From Clostridiales bacterium (GTDB lineage Bacteria; Bacillota; Clostridia; Clostridiales; Caloramatoraceae): a stretch of DNA of 21,449 bases. A program made the position numbers and the translations under genes. Numbering within the stretch: position 1 is the first letter of the stretch; each line of letters starts with the position of its first letter. Below the pieces are notes generated by a model. That model searched no databases. It saw only the letters and a program-made list of their open reading frames with translations, and was not told the DNA's origin. Positions 7,477 to 14,160 of this stretch are shown piece after piece. Location of the stretch: positions 1-21,449 of the forward strand of contig JAOAFH010000134.1 of NCBI GenBank assembly GCA_026416355.1, given 5' to 3'.

Positions 7477-7495
7477 TATACCCTTATGGGGTATA
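7477..7495 (-). promoter_or_regulatory. CsoR-family-type operator at the ferredoxin promoter
   Basis: The palindrome TATACCCTTATGGGGTATA (7477-7495) matches the general TACCC-N4-GGGTA pattern bound by CsoR (copper), CstR (persulfide) and related repressors. It lies just downstream of the -10 and covers the expected transcription start, a classical repression position. No CsoR-family gene is in the window, so the regulator and ligand are unknown. Confidence 0.72.
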
Positions 7496-7500
7496 TATAA

Positions 7501-7529
7501 ATTATATTATATTATTATGTTTTTTTCAA
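7501..7529 (-). promoter_or_regulatory. Promoter of the ferredoxin gene
   Basis: On the minus strand TTGAAA (7524-7529) and a perfect TATAAT (7501-7506) are separated by exactly 17 bases. It is one of the best promoter matches in the window. Transcription should start near 7494, inside the palindromic operator, about 35 bases ahead of the ATG at 7459. Confidence 0.8.
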
Positions 7530-7576
7530 GTACTATTTTTTATACCAAAACTACAAAACTCCTAAAATATAATTAG

Positions 7577-7604
7577 TTCACAAATAAAGTATTATTCATA
7601 TAAT
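7577..7604 (+). promoter_or_regulatory. Promoter of the gene at 7632
   Basis: TTCACA (7577-7582) and TATAAT (7599-7604) are separated by 16 bases, followed by the ribosome binding site GAGGGAT just ahead of ATG 7632. Together with the ferredoxin promoter it forms a divergent pair in a spacer of about 170 bases. Confidence 0.65.
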
Positions 7605-7631
7605 GAAATATAACTCTTTTGAGGGATAAAT

Positions 7632-8546
7632 ATGGCTAATTTAGATATGCCAATATATCTAAATAAAAATATGATTTTAGATTTGTATTCAACGGTTATT
7701 AATGGATATATAGAATCAAAAGAAGACATGATTTTAAATTCACAAGATAATTTTTCTAAAGTTTTATTAGACAATAAAATAACTAATAGCTGCGATAATA
7801 AAAGAACTGATGAAAATGATAAAAATAATGTTTTAGATATATACAAAAATAATACTGTTGATTTAAATAGTAGCCAAGAAAACAGACTAGGTAGTAAAGT
7901 CCAAACAAGAGTTAAACGTATTTATTCAACATTTAACATATTCAATTCACTAAAACAAGCAATGAATAATTTATCTATCATTAAACCTTGTGATAATTAT
8001 AATTCTTTAAATGTTGGAGATTTTATAGAACTACACGGTACGATTTCTAGCAACAATTTAATTCCACAGATTGAAACCATTATGTATATTTTTGAATGCT
8101 ACGATACAAAAGTTTTAAACAAACTGCTTCCCACCGATGATCCAAAATACCAAATAACAACATTTGATTTCTTATATAATGAATTAAAGACTCTTTATAA
8201 CGATTTAAACAGAAACAACACCAATAATCTCGTTGTTATTAATAACAGTTTTAAATGTGCTTTAAATGTTAATAATACCTTTTTCCTTGACAAAAGCACA
8301 TATATTTATGATTATGTAAACTGCAACTGCAAAGCTCTTTGTAAAGTTTCAAGAAAACTAAAAATAAACGAGAACATAAATTTATTATCTAAAACTTGTG
8401 CAGATACCTACTATGTAGAATTTTTTAATTTACTTCAAGAATATCTTGATATATTAAAATCACATGGAATTATTGTTCCCCAAAGACCAGATTGTCTAGT
8501 CGAATATCCTGCAATTTGTGCAACTCCAATTGCAATGTATATATAA
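7632..8546 (+). CDS. Unrecognised Cys-containing cytoplasmic protein (possibly DUF6414-like)
   Basis: A 304-residue protein with no signal peptide and no clear membrane segment. It opens MANLDMPIYLNKNMILDLYSTVINGYIESK, is rich in Asn/Asp in residues 45-90 (probably disordered), and has a more structured part from about residue 95 (VKRIYSTFNIFNSLKQAM, then LNVGDFIELHGTI). It contains about ten cysteines, including a NCNCKALCK cluster near residue 235. The initial IYLN...LYS..I.GY pattern and the VGDFIELHG segment remind me of DUF6414-type proteins, sometimes seen near phage or defence loci, but I could not test this. It has its own promoter and no operon partner, and converges on hisC. Confidence 0.8.
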   Translation: MANLDMPIYLNKNMILDLYSTVINGYIESKEDMILNSQDNFSKVLLDNKITNSCDNKRTDENDKNNVLDIYKNNTVDLNSSQENRLGSKVQTRVKRIYSTFNIFNSLKQAMNNLSIIKPCDNYNSLNVGDFIELHGTISSNNLIPQIETIMYIFECYDTKVLNKLLPTDDPKYQITTFDFLYNELKTLYNDLNRNNTNNLVVINNSFKCALNVNNTFFLDKSTYIYDYVNCNCKALCKVSRKLKINENINLLSKTCADTYYVEFFNLLQEYLDILKSHGIIVPQRPDCLVEYPAICATPIAMYI

Positions 8547-8569
8547 AAAGGGGTGAAAATTCACCCCTT
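8541..8569 (-). terminator. Intrinsic terminator of hisC, overlapping its stop codon
   Basis: AAGGGGTGAA (8548-8557) and TTCACCCCTT (8560-8569) form a perfect 10-bp hairpin with a 2-nt apex. In the minus direction it is followed by TTTTTATAT. The upstream arm contains the last codons and TGA stop of hisC (8561-8563). It may also act on the convergent plus-strand gene, but there is no T run on that side. Confidence 0.85.
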
Positions 8570-9646
8570 CAAAACTTCCTCTAATGATTTTACAAACCTT
8601 TCACATTGTTCTTCAGTACCAACTGTAACTCTTAGCCATCCAGGCATGTCAAATAGTGAACCTGGTCTTACTATAACACCTTTTCTTAAAAGTTTATTAA
8701 ATACATCTATATCATTTACACCTGTGTTTACCATAACAAAGTTTGCTTGGCTTTCAATATATTCTAATCCTAATCTATTAAACTCTTTATAGTAATACTC
8801 TCTTCCTTCAGCATTTTTAGTAACAATCATCTTTAAAAATTCTTTATCTTTAAGCGCAGCAATTCCTGCTTCTTGGGCAATTAGATTTGTATCAAATGGA
8901 CCGATTACTGAATTCATATATTGTGTTATTTCTTCACTTGCTATACCATAACCTAGTCTTAGACCTGCAAGACCATATGCCTTTGAGAAAGTTCTTAAAA
9001 TAACTATATTACTATAATTGTTTAACAGTGGTAAACTATCTGGATAATCTATGTCTGTAACATATTCTTTATATGCCTCATCGATAACAATAAGTACATC
9101 TTTTGGAATTCTATCAATTGCCCACAACAGTTCATCTTTTTTCACTATTGTTCCTGTTGGATTATTAGGAGTTGCAAACCAAACTATTTTTGTTTTGTCT
9201 GTAATAGCATTTACCATACCCTCTACATCTAGATGATGATTTTTCATCTTTACTTTTACAACACTACCACCCATAATCTTTGCAGAATCTTCGTATCTTT
9301 GGAAAGAAATATCTCCCATAACAATTTCATCACCAGCATCAATGAAAATACTACAAAGAACTCTTATCAGAAGGTCTGAACCTGTTCCACAGAAAATCAT
9401 TGATGGTTTAATTCCAAGCTCTTCTGCAATAGCTTTTTTAAGCTCAAAATTTGATGCATCTGGATATAAATTAATTTCTTCAACTGCTTTTTTCATCGCA
9501 ATCTTTGCAAGATTTGAGCATCCATATGGATTTTCATTTGAAGCTAATTTTATAATGTCATCGAGCCCCAATTCTCTTTTTACTTCACTTATCGGTTTCC
9601 CCGCCTGATAAGCTTTGATTTTTGTGATGGCCTCTCTAATTTTCAA
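8561..9646 (-). CDS. hisC: Histidinol-phosphate aminotransferase (HisC-type, class I/II PLP)
   Basis: A 361-residue fold-type I aminotransferase that interconverts imidazole-acetol phosphate and histidinol phosphate; such enzymes often also act on aromatic keto acids. Features are the N-terminal IIKLASNENPYG (substrate loop), GTGSDLLIR (PLP phosphate contact, about 87-95), ATPNNPTG (158-165), IDEAYKEY (188-195), the Schiff-base Lys222 in RTFSKAYGLAG, and R-LGYG just after. The start is a TTG with a very strong AAGGAGGGGGT ribosome binding site. No other his gene is nearby and it is a single-gene unit, so a broader role (for example in aromatic amino acids) is possible. Confidence 0.93.
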   Translation of the reverse strand: MKIREAITKIKAYQAGKPISEVKRELGLDDIIKLASNENPYGCSNLAKIAMKKAVEEINLYPDASNFELKKAIAEELGIKPSMIFCGTGSDLLIRVLCSIFIDAGDEIVMGDISFQRYEDSAKIMGGSVVKVKMKNHHLDVEGMVNAITDKTKIVWFATPNNPTGTIVKKDELLWAIDRIPKDVLIVIDEAYKEYVTDIDYPDSLPLLNNYSNIVILRTFSKAYGLAGLRLGYGIASEEITQYMNSVIGPFDTNLIAQEAGIAALKDKEFLKMIVTKNAEGREYYYKEFNRLGLEYIESQANFVMVNTGVNDIDVFNKLLRKGVIVRPGSLFDMPGWLRVTVGTEEQCERFVKSLEEVLKG

Positions 9647-9683
9647 GTTACCCCCTCCTTAACAATTAAATCTGCCTACTATT

Positions 9684-9712
9684 ATCATAACTTTATTTTT
9701 AATTTTTCTCAA
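9684..9712 (-). promoter_or_regulatory. Promoter of hisC
   Basis: On the minus strand TTGAGA (9707-9712) and TATGAT (9684-9689) are separated by 17 bases. The leader is only about 30 bases, too short for a T-box or attenuator, so hisC is not under tRNA-His control here. Confidence 0.72.
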
Positions 9713-9743
9713 CAATTATTTCTTAATATTTTGAATTTTATTA

Positions 9744-9790
9744 AAAATTAAAAAATAATAGGCGAAGATTATTCTTCACCTATTATTTTT
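9744..9790 (-). terminator. Intrinsic terminator of murB, overlapping its stop codon
   Basis: On the minus strand the last murB codons (AATAATAGGTGAAGA) form the upstream arm. It pairs with TCTTCGCCTATTATT across a 4-base loop containing the TAA stop, with one G-U wobble, and is followed by a T-rich tract. Plus-strand arms are 9751-9768 and 9773-9790. Confidence 0.88.
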
Positions 9791-10680
9791 ACCTCAGTTT
9801 CTAATGTTACTCCAAACTTTTCATATACTGTTTTTTGTACATGTTTAATTACATCCAAAACATCTCTAGCCGTTGCATTATCATAATTTATAACAAAACC
9901 TGCATGTTTTTCTGAAACCATTGCTCCACCACATCTATAACCTTTAAGTCCTGAATCTTCGATTAATTTACCTGCAAAATATCCTGGTGGTCTTTTAAAG
10001 GTACTTCCTGCACTTGGATAATTAAGTGGTTGTTTATCAATTCTGCGCCTATTCAAATCCTCCATATAGGCCTTAATCTCATCGTAATTGCCTTTTTCTA
10101 AATTAAAGCATGCCTCAACTACCACAAGGTTGTCATCGTGAACTTTGCTGTGTCTGTAAGATAAATCCAGCTCTTCCTTTGACAGCTTCACTAGCTTTAG
10201 ATTTTGATCTATGCATTCCGCCCATTCAATGATATCCTTTATTTCGCCTCCGTATGCCCCTGCATTCATAGCAACGGCACCTCCAACCGTACCTGGAATT
10301 CCAGAGGCAAATTCCATACCCTTTAAGCTATTTGTTAGAGCTTCCCTTGCGGTATTTGAGAGAGAAGCACCCCCTCCTGCAATTACTTTATTATCCCTTA
10401 TTAATATATAATCAAGTCCAGTCAATTTTAGAATAACTCCTCTAAAACCACCATCTTTTACTATCAAATTACTACCTTTTCCCATTATAAAATATGGAAC
10501 GTTTGCAGCATAAACTTCCTTAAGCGTTAAAATTAATTTTTCCTTTGTCTTTGGAATTACTAATATATCACAAGGTCCACCCACTTTGAAGCTTGTATGG
10601 TTTTTCATAGGTTCATTATATTTTATTTCATCTTCATCTAGAATACTTGATAACTTTATTTTAAGTTCTTCTAAATTCAT
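9769..10680 (-). CDS. murB: UDP-N-acetylenolpyruvoylglucosamine reductase MurB
   Basis: MurB reduces UDP-GlcNAc-enolpyruvate to UDP-MurNAc with NADPH and FAD, in the cytoplasmic stage of peptidoglycan synthesis. The 303-residue protein is of the short, type II kind usual in Firmicutes. The FAD-binding half contains FKVGGPCDILVIP, MGKGSNLIVKDGGFRG (67-80) and SGIPGTVGGAVAMNAGAYGGE (126-146). The catalytic part has YRHSKVH (Arg176), the general-acid serine in YPSAGSTFKRP (Ser226), and the terminal LETEVKIIGEE glutamate. The frame extends 23 codons upstream, but AAGGAG with an 8-base gap selects the ATG at 10680, and the promoter lies within that extension. It is a single-gene unit with promoter and terminator. 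Confidence 0.97.
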   Translation of the reverse strand: MNLEELKIKLSSILDEDEIKYNEPMKNHTSFKVGGPCDILVIPKTKEKLILTLKEVYAANVPYFIMGKGSNLIVKDGGFRGVILKLTGLDYILIRDNKVIAGGGASLSNTAREALTNSLKGMEFASGIPGTVGGAVAMNAGAYGGEIKDIIEWAECIDQNLKLVKLSKEELDLSYRHSKVHDDNLVVVEACFNLEKGNYDEIKAYMEDLNRRRIDKQPLNYPSAGSTFKRPPGYFAGKLIEDSGLKGYRCGGAMVSEKHAGFVINYDNATARDVLDVIKHVQKTVYEKFGVTLETEVKIIGEE

Positions 10681-10716
10681 CTTTTCAACTCCTTGCATTA
10701 ATATTAAGCAATTTTT

Positions 10717-10745
10717 AGTATATATATATTTAATGCATAAATCAA
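10717..10745 (-). promoter_or_regulatory. Promoter of murB
   Basis: On the minus strand TTGATT (10740-10745) and TATACT (10717-10722) are separated by exactly 17 bases. This places transcription start near 10710 and shows that the longer upstream reading frame of murB is not used. Confidence 0.72.
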
Positions 10746-10784
10746 GCATAATGTTACTAAAAATCAGCTTTGATTGTGTGCAGA

Positions 10785-10828
10785 CAAAAATATATAGGGC
10801 TGTTACACAGTATTAAATGCAACAGCCC
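10785..10828 (-). terminator. Intrinsic terminator of the uvrC-PHP transcription unit
   Basis: GGGCTGTT (10797-10804) and AACAGCCC (10821-10828) form an 8-bp stem with a 16-base loop. In the minus direction TATATATTTTT follows. It lies 8 bases after the PHP gene stop and ends the long minus-strand run. Confidence 0.85.
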
Positions 10829-10836
10829 TGATATAA

Positions 10837-11550
10837 TTATCTTCTTAGTTTTAAAAATCTCTTTAATTTATCTGGATCAGTACTAATTATATTTTCATCA
10901 GTAACGCCACAACTTTCAAGCATTTCTAACGCTTCTTTAAATTCACCTATATTATAAGATATATGAGCATCACTTCCTAGAGTTAAAAGGTTGCCCATCT
11001 CAACAGCCAATCTTGCTATCTCACTACAATTTTGATAGCTACCTGGACGTGATAATCCTAATGAACTATTGTTGATTTCAATTAGAACATTATAGTCCTT
11101 TGCTGCCTGTAAAACTTCTTTTTTATCAATTTCAAATGCTGGATTTCCTGGATGAGCTATTATATCAACCAATCCGCTTTTTATTGCTCCAATTATTGCC
11201 CTTGTATTATCTTTTTTGCTTCCTGGCGTTATACAAACATCATGTAGGCTTGCTACTACTATGTCTAATCGTTTTAATCTATCCTCATCTAAATCAAGTC
11301 TTCCGTCATAATCAATTATATTTGCTTCAACTCCCCTTAAAACTTCTACTCCATTTATTTCTGTTGGAACAGCTTTAAGGTTTCCAAAATAAAATATATG
11401 TGGTCCACCAGGCATTGCTGGGCCATGGTCTGTTAAAGCTATTAACTTAAGTCCTTTTTTACTTGCTTCGTGGCAATTTTCTATTAGTGTGCTGTATGCA
11501 TGACCACTTGCTATGGTATGGGTATGTGTATCAACCAATATTTTTCTCAT
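10837..11550 (-). CDS. PHP-domain phosphatase, YcdX-like
   Basis: A 237-residue cytoplasmic metal-dependent phosphoesterase of the PHP (polymerase and histidinol phosphatase) superfamily, closest in layout to E. coli YcdX with a trinuclear zinc site. Metal ligands are visible: DTHTHT (Asp7, His9, His11), SGHAYST (His17), LTDHG (Asp41-His42), GVEANI (Glu75), ASLHD, IAHPGNP and LGSDAHI near the C-terminus. The substrate is unknown. The frame extends 14 codons upstream, but TTTAGGAGTGATACTATG selects the ATG at 11550. It follows uvrC by 64 bases and is probably read with it, so it may be induced along with uvrC. A histidinol-phosphate phosphatase role (HisK type) is less likely by length. Confidence 0.9.
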   Translation of the reverse strand: MRKILVDTHTHTIASGHAYSTLIENCHEASKKGLKLIALTDHGPAMPGGPHIFYFGNLKAVPTEINGVEVLRGVEANIIDYDGRLDLDEDRLKRLDIVVASLHDVCITPGSKKDNTRAIIGAIKSGLVDIIAHPGNPAFEIDKKEVLQAAKDYNVLIEINNSSLGLSRPGSYQNCSEIARLAVEMGNLLTLGSDAHISYNIGEFKEALEMLESCGVTDENIISTDPDKLKRFLKLRR

Positions 11551-11614
11551 AGTATCACTCCTAAAATTTCTCTTATCACCTACATTATACATTATTAACT
11601 TTTCTTAATAAAGA

Positions 11615-13462
11615 CTAATCTTTATTTTTAAAATAGTTATAAACCTCTAAAGCTGTCTTTTGGTTCATTCCTTCAACCTTTAAGAGTTCATCTATTGTTG
11701 CCTTCTTTATTTCATCAATACTGTTAAAGTGCTTTAATAATTGAATTTTTCTTTTTTTACCTATTCCCGGTATTTCATCTAACACAGAGGTTAGTGTACC
11801 ACTTGCCTTTAGGCTCCTGTGATAACTTATTGCAAATCTATGAACCTCCTCCTGAACACCTGCAATGAACCTATAGGTATATGAATGTTTGTCTAATACA
11901 ATCTCTTTTCCATCATAGTAAAGTGCACGGGTTTTATGTTTATCATCCTTGACCATACCACAGATTGGAATAAACATTCCTAAGGACTCAACAACTTTTT
12001 TTACTGCATTAACCTGCAATTCTCCACCATCAATCAACATTAAATCTGGAAGGTTTGAAAACTTACCTTCACCTATTTCTTTTCCTTCTTCAATTAACAT
12101 TTTAATTTCCTCTAACCCTCTTGTTAGTCTTCTCTCAACAATCTCTGCCATACTTTTAAAGTCATCTTGTCCTACTACAGTTTTTATTTTAAACCTTCTA
12201 TAATCCTTATTTTTAGCCTTAGCATTTTCAAAGACAACCATACCTCCTACACTATCAGTTCCTTGTATATTGGATATGTCGTATGCTTCGATACGATATG
12301 GTATATCATCTAGTTCAAGCAATCTTTTTAGTTCATGTAAAACAAATTCTGTTTTTAATTTTTCTTCCTGCAATTTTTGTTTGATATTTCTTAAAGCATC
12401 CTCTGCATTCTTTTTAGCTAGTTCTATTAAATCACTTTTTTCTCCTCTTTTAGGAACTTTTATTGAAACTTTGCTTCCTCTTTTTTGTGTTAAATAAGAC
12501 TCAATAATATTTATTTCTGGCAATTCATTTGAAAGCAGAATTTCCTTTGGCACAAACTCCCTATCTGAATAAAATTGCATAATAAATTGAGAAACAGCTT
12601 CTTCATCTTGTTCCTCAAAATAAAAATTTTCTCTTCCAAGTAGCTTACCATTTCTAATGAAAAATACTTGAAAGCTTATTCCTTCTTCGTCTTTAACATA
12701 AGCTATTACATCCTCATCTTCTAAATAGCTTGATACAATCTTTTGTTTTTCTTGTATCTTTTTTATTGAGTTAATCTGGTCTCTATACTCAGCAGCCTTT
12801 TCAAAATTAAGTTTACTTGATTCATTAAACATTTTTTCTTCAAGGATTTTTAAAAGTTCATCATGTTTACCTTGTAAAAGCTTTATTACATCTTCAATCA
12901 TACTATTATATTCTTTTGGTTCAACCTTACCAGTACATGGTGCTACACATCTATTAATATGATAATTTAAACATGGTCTGTCTACCCCAACTCCAAATTG
13001 AAGTTTTTTCCTACAGGTTCTAATTTTAAATAGTTTTTTTATTAAATTTATTGTTTCTCTAACAGCAACAACATCAGTATACGGCCCAAAATACTTAGAA
13101 CCATCTTTATCATATCTTCTTGTGGCAAAAACTCTCGGATATTCTTCATTAACTGTAACTTTTATATATGGATATTGTTTATCATCTTTTAAAAGAATAT
13201 TATATTTAGGTTTATGTTTTTTTATTAAATTACATTCTAGAATAAGTGCCTCTAGTTCTGTATCTGTTAGAATATACTCAAAATCTGCTATATTTGCAAC
13301 CATCGCCCTAACCTTAGGCAGTTGGTTGCTATTTTTAAAATACTGTCTAACTCTATTTTTAATATTAACTGCCTTGCCTACATATATTATTTCACCAGTT
13401 GCATCCTTCATCAAATACACACCTGGTGATTCTGGCAAGCTTTTTAATCTATCATCAAACAT
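11615..13462 (-). CDS. uvrC: Excinuclease ABC subunit C
   Basis: UvrC makes both incisions around a DNA lesion in nucleotide excision repair, after UvrA-UvrB loading. The 615-residue protein is complete. The GIY-YIG nuclease covers about residues 10-90 (PGVYLMKD, IIYVGKA, NRVRQYF). Four cysteines, C150, C164, C172 and C176, match the known UvrC [4Fe-4S] site. A UVR motif lies near 200-240 (LNFEKAAEYRDQI). The RNase H-like second nuclease has Asp395 (EAYDISNIQGTDSVG) and Asp478 (LMLIDGG), and helix-hairpin-helix motifs close the protein (LDEIPGIGKKRKIQLL). The ribosome binding site AGGAGCTG precedes the ATG. It starts 11 bases after the YdjM-like gene, downstream of a LexA box. Confidence 0.98.
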   Translation of the reverse strand: MFDDRLKSLPESPGVYLMKDATGEIIYVGKAVNIKNRVRQYFKNSNQLPKVRAMVANIADFEYILTDTELEALILECNLIKKHKPKYNILLKDDKQYPYIKVTVNEEYPRVFATRRYDKDGSKYFGPYTDVVAVRETINLIKKLFKIRTCRKKLQFGVGVDRPCLNYHINRCVAPCTGKVEPKEYNSMIEDVIKLLQGKHDELLKILEEKMFNESSKLNFEKAAEYRDQINSIKKIQEKQKIVSSYLEDEDVIAYVKDEEGISFQVFFIRNGKLLGRENFYFEEQDEEAVSQFIMQFYSDREFVPKEILLSNELPEINIIESYLTQKRGSKVSIKVPKRGEKSDLIELAKKNAEDALRNIKQKLQEEKLKTEFVLHELKRLLELDDIPYRIEAYDISNIQGTDSVGGMVVFENAKAKNKDYRRFKIKTVVGQDDFKSMAEIVERRLTRGLEEIKMLIEEGKEIGEGKFSNLPDLMLIDGGELQVNAVKKVVESLGMFIPICGMVKDDKHKTRALYYDGKEIVLDKHSYTYRFIAGVQEEVHRFAISYHRSLKASGTLTSVLDEIPGIGKKRKIQLLKHFNSIDEIKKATIDELLKVEGMNQKTALEVYNYFKNKD

Positions 13463-13473
13463 TAAATCAGCTC

Positions 13474-14088
13474 CTATTTAAGATTTGAAATTATAAAAGG
13501 AATTCTCCAAGCAACATAAATTAACATAGATAAAATAATTAGTCCTTCAACCATATTGCCAAGCCATGAACCAACCTTTATTGTAAATGGCATCTTTACA
13601 CTTTTTTTTCTAAAGGGATACATCAATGGTATCCCTTTATTTGTAAACATATCCGCCATCAAATGCATAATATAGCCAATCGAAAACGGTATTATGCATT
13701 CTTGAAATTTATATTTATATGCTGCATATCCAAACAATGAAACAAAACATATAAAACCAAATAAGCTATGAGTTATACCATTTCTATGGGTTGATAAACC
13801 AATTAAAACTGCAAAAAATGCAATTATATTAAAATAAGTATAATTAAAATAAAAAGAATTAATCAAATAAACTACTATACCTAAAGTAATATAGAAAGTA
13901 GTTTTAGTTAATTTATTTTTAAATGGCAAAATATATTGATTAATAAAGCTTTTGGGATGATCGATATCAGGCAAAAGCGACGCAACTAAACAGGCAACTA
14001 ATGCTCCTGTTGTTAAAGTCATTTTGAAATATTCTGATAATATAATAGTAGCCATCACCCCAATTCCTGCATGTGTTTTGCCAGTCAT
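13474..14088 (-). CDS. YdjM-like inner-membrane putative metal-dependent hydrolase (PF04307 type)
   Basis: A 204-residue membrane protein with about five hydrophobic segments and conserved polar residues: MTGKTHAGIG (His6), LLPDIDHPKS (Asp41, Asp43, His44), STHRNGITHSLFGF (His101, His107) and GYIMHLMADMFTNKGIPLMYPF (His142, Asp146). This is the pattern of the YdjM / LexA-regulated membrane hydrolase family, whose E. coli member is an SOS gene of unknown function. The ribosome binding site AAAAGGAGC precedes ATG 14088. It lies 72 bases after the penicillin-binding protein gene and directly ahead of uvrC. A LexA-like box overlaps its predicted promoter, in line with the family's known regulation. 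Confidence 0.93.
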   Translation of the reverse strand: MTGKTHAGIGVMATIILSEYFKMTLTTGALVACLVASLLPDIDHPKSFINQYILPFKNKLTKTTFYITLGIVVYLINSFYFNYTYFNIIAFFAVLIGLSTHRNGITHSLFGFICFVSLFGYAAYKYKFQECIIPFSIGYIMHLMADMFTNKGIPLMYPFRKKSVKMPFTIKVGSWLGNMVEGLIILSMLIYVAWRIPFIISNLK

Positions 14089-14123
14089 TTTGTTGCTCCT
14101 TTTGTTTACATAATCTCACATAT

Positions 14124-14152
14124 AGTATATTACAAAAGTAGCAATCGAACAA
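14124..14152 (-). promoter_or_regulatory. Internal promoter for ydjM-like / uvrC
   Basis: On the minus strand TTGTTC (14147-14152) and TATACT (14124-14129) are separated by 17 bases, in the 72-base gap between the penicillin-binding protein gene and the YdjM-like gene. The -35 is embedded in the LexA-like box. Confidence 0.68.
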
Positions 14153-14159
14153 GTGTTTT
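14146..14159 (-). promoter_or_regulatory. Putative LexA (SOS) box
   Basis: CGAACAAGTGTTTT fits the Gram-positive LexA/DinR consensus CGAACRNRYGTTYG at every position except the last. It overlaps the -35 of the promoter for the YdjM-like gene and uvrC, a typical position for LexA repression. The downstream genes, a YdjM family member and a nucleotide excision repair nuclease, suit SOS control. Confidence 0.72.
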
Positions 14160-14160
14160 G

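Noticed and set aside
7592..7846. Minus-strand 84-codon frame opposite the start of the 7632 gene
   Set aside because: It has no ribosome binding site and lies across the promoter and coding region of a well-supported gene.
10681..10749. 23-codon N-terminal extension of MurB
   Set aside because: The promoter (10717-10745) lies inside it, and the AAGGAG box selects the ATG at 10680.
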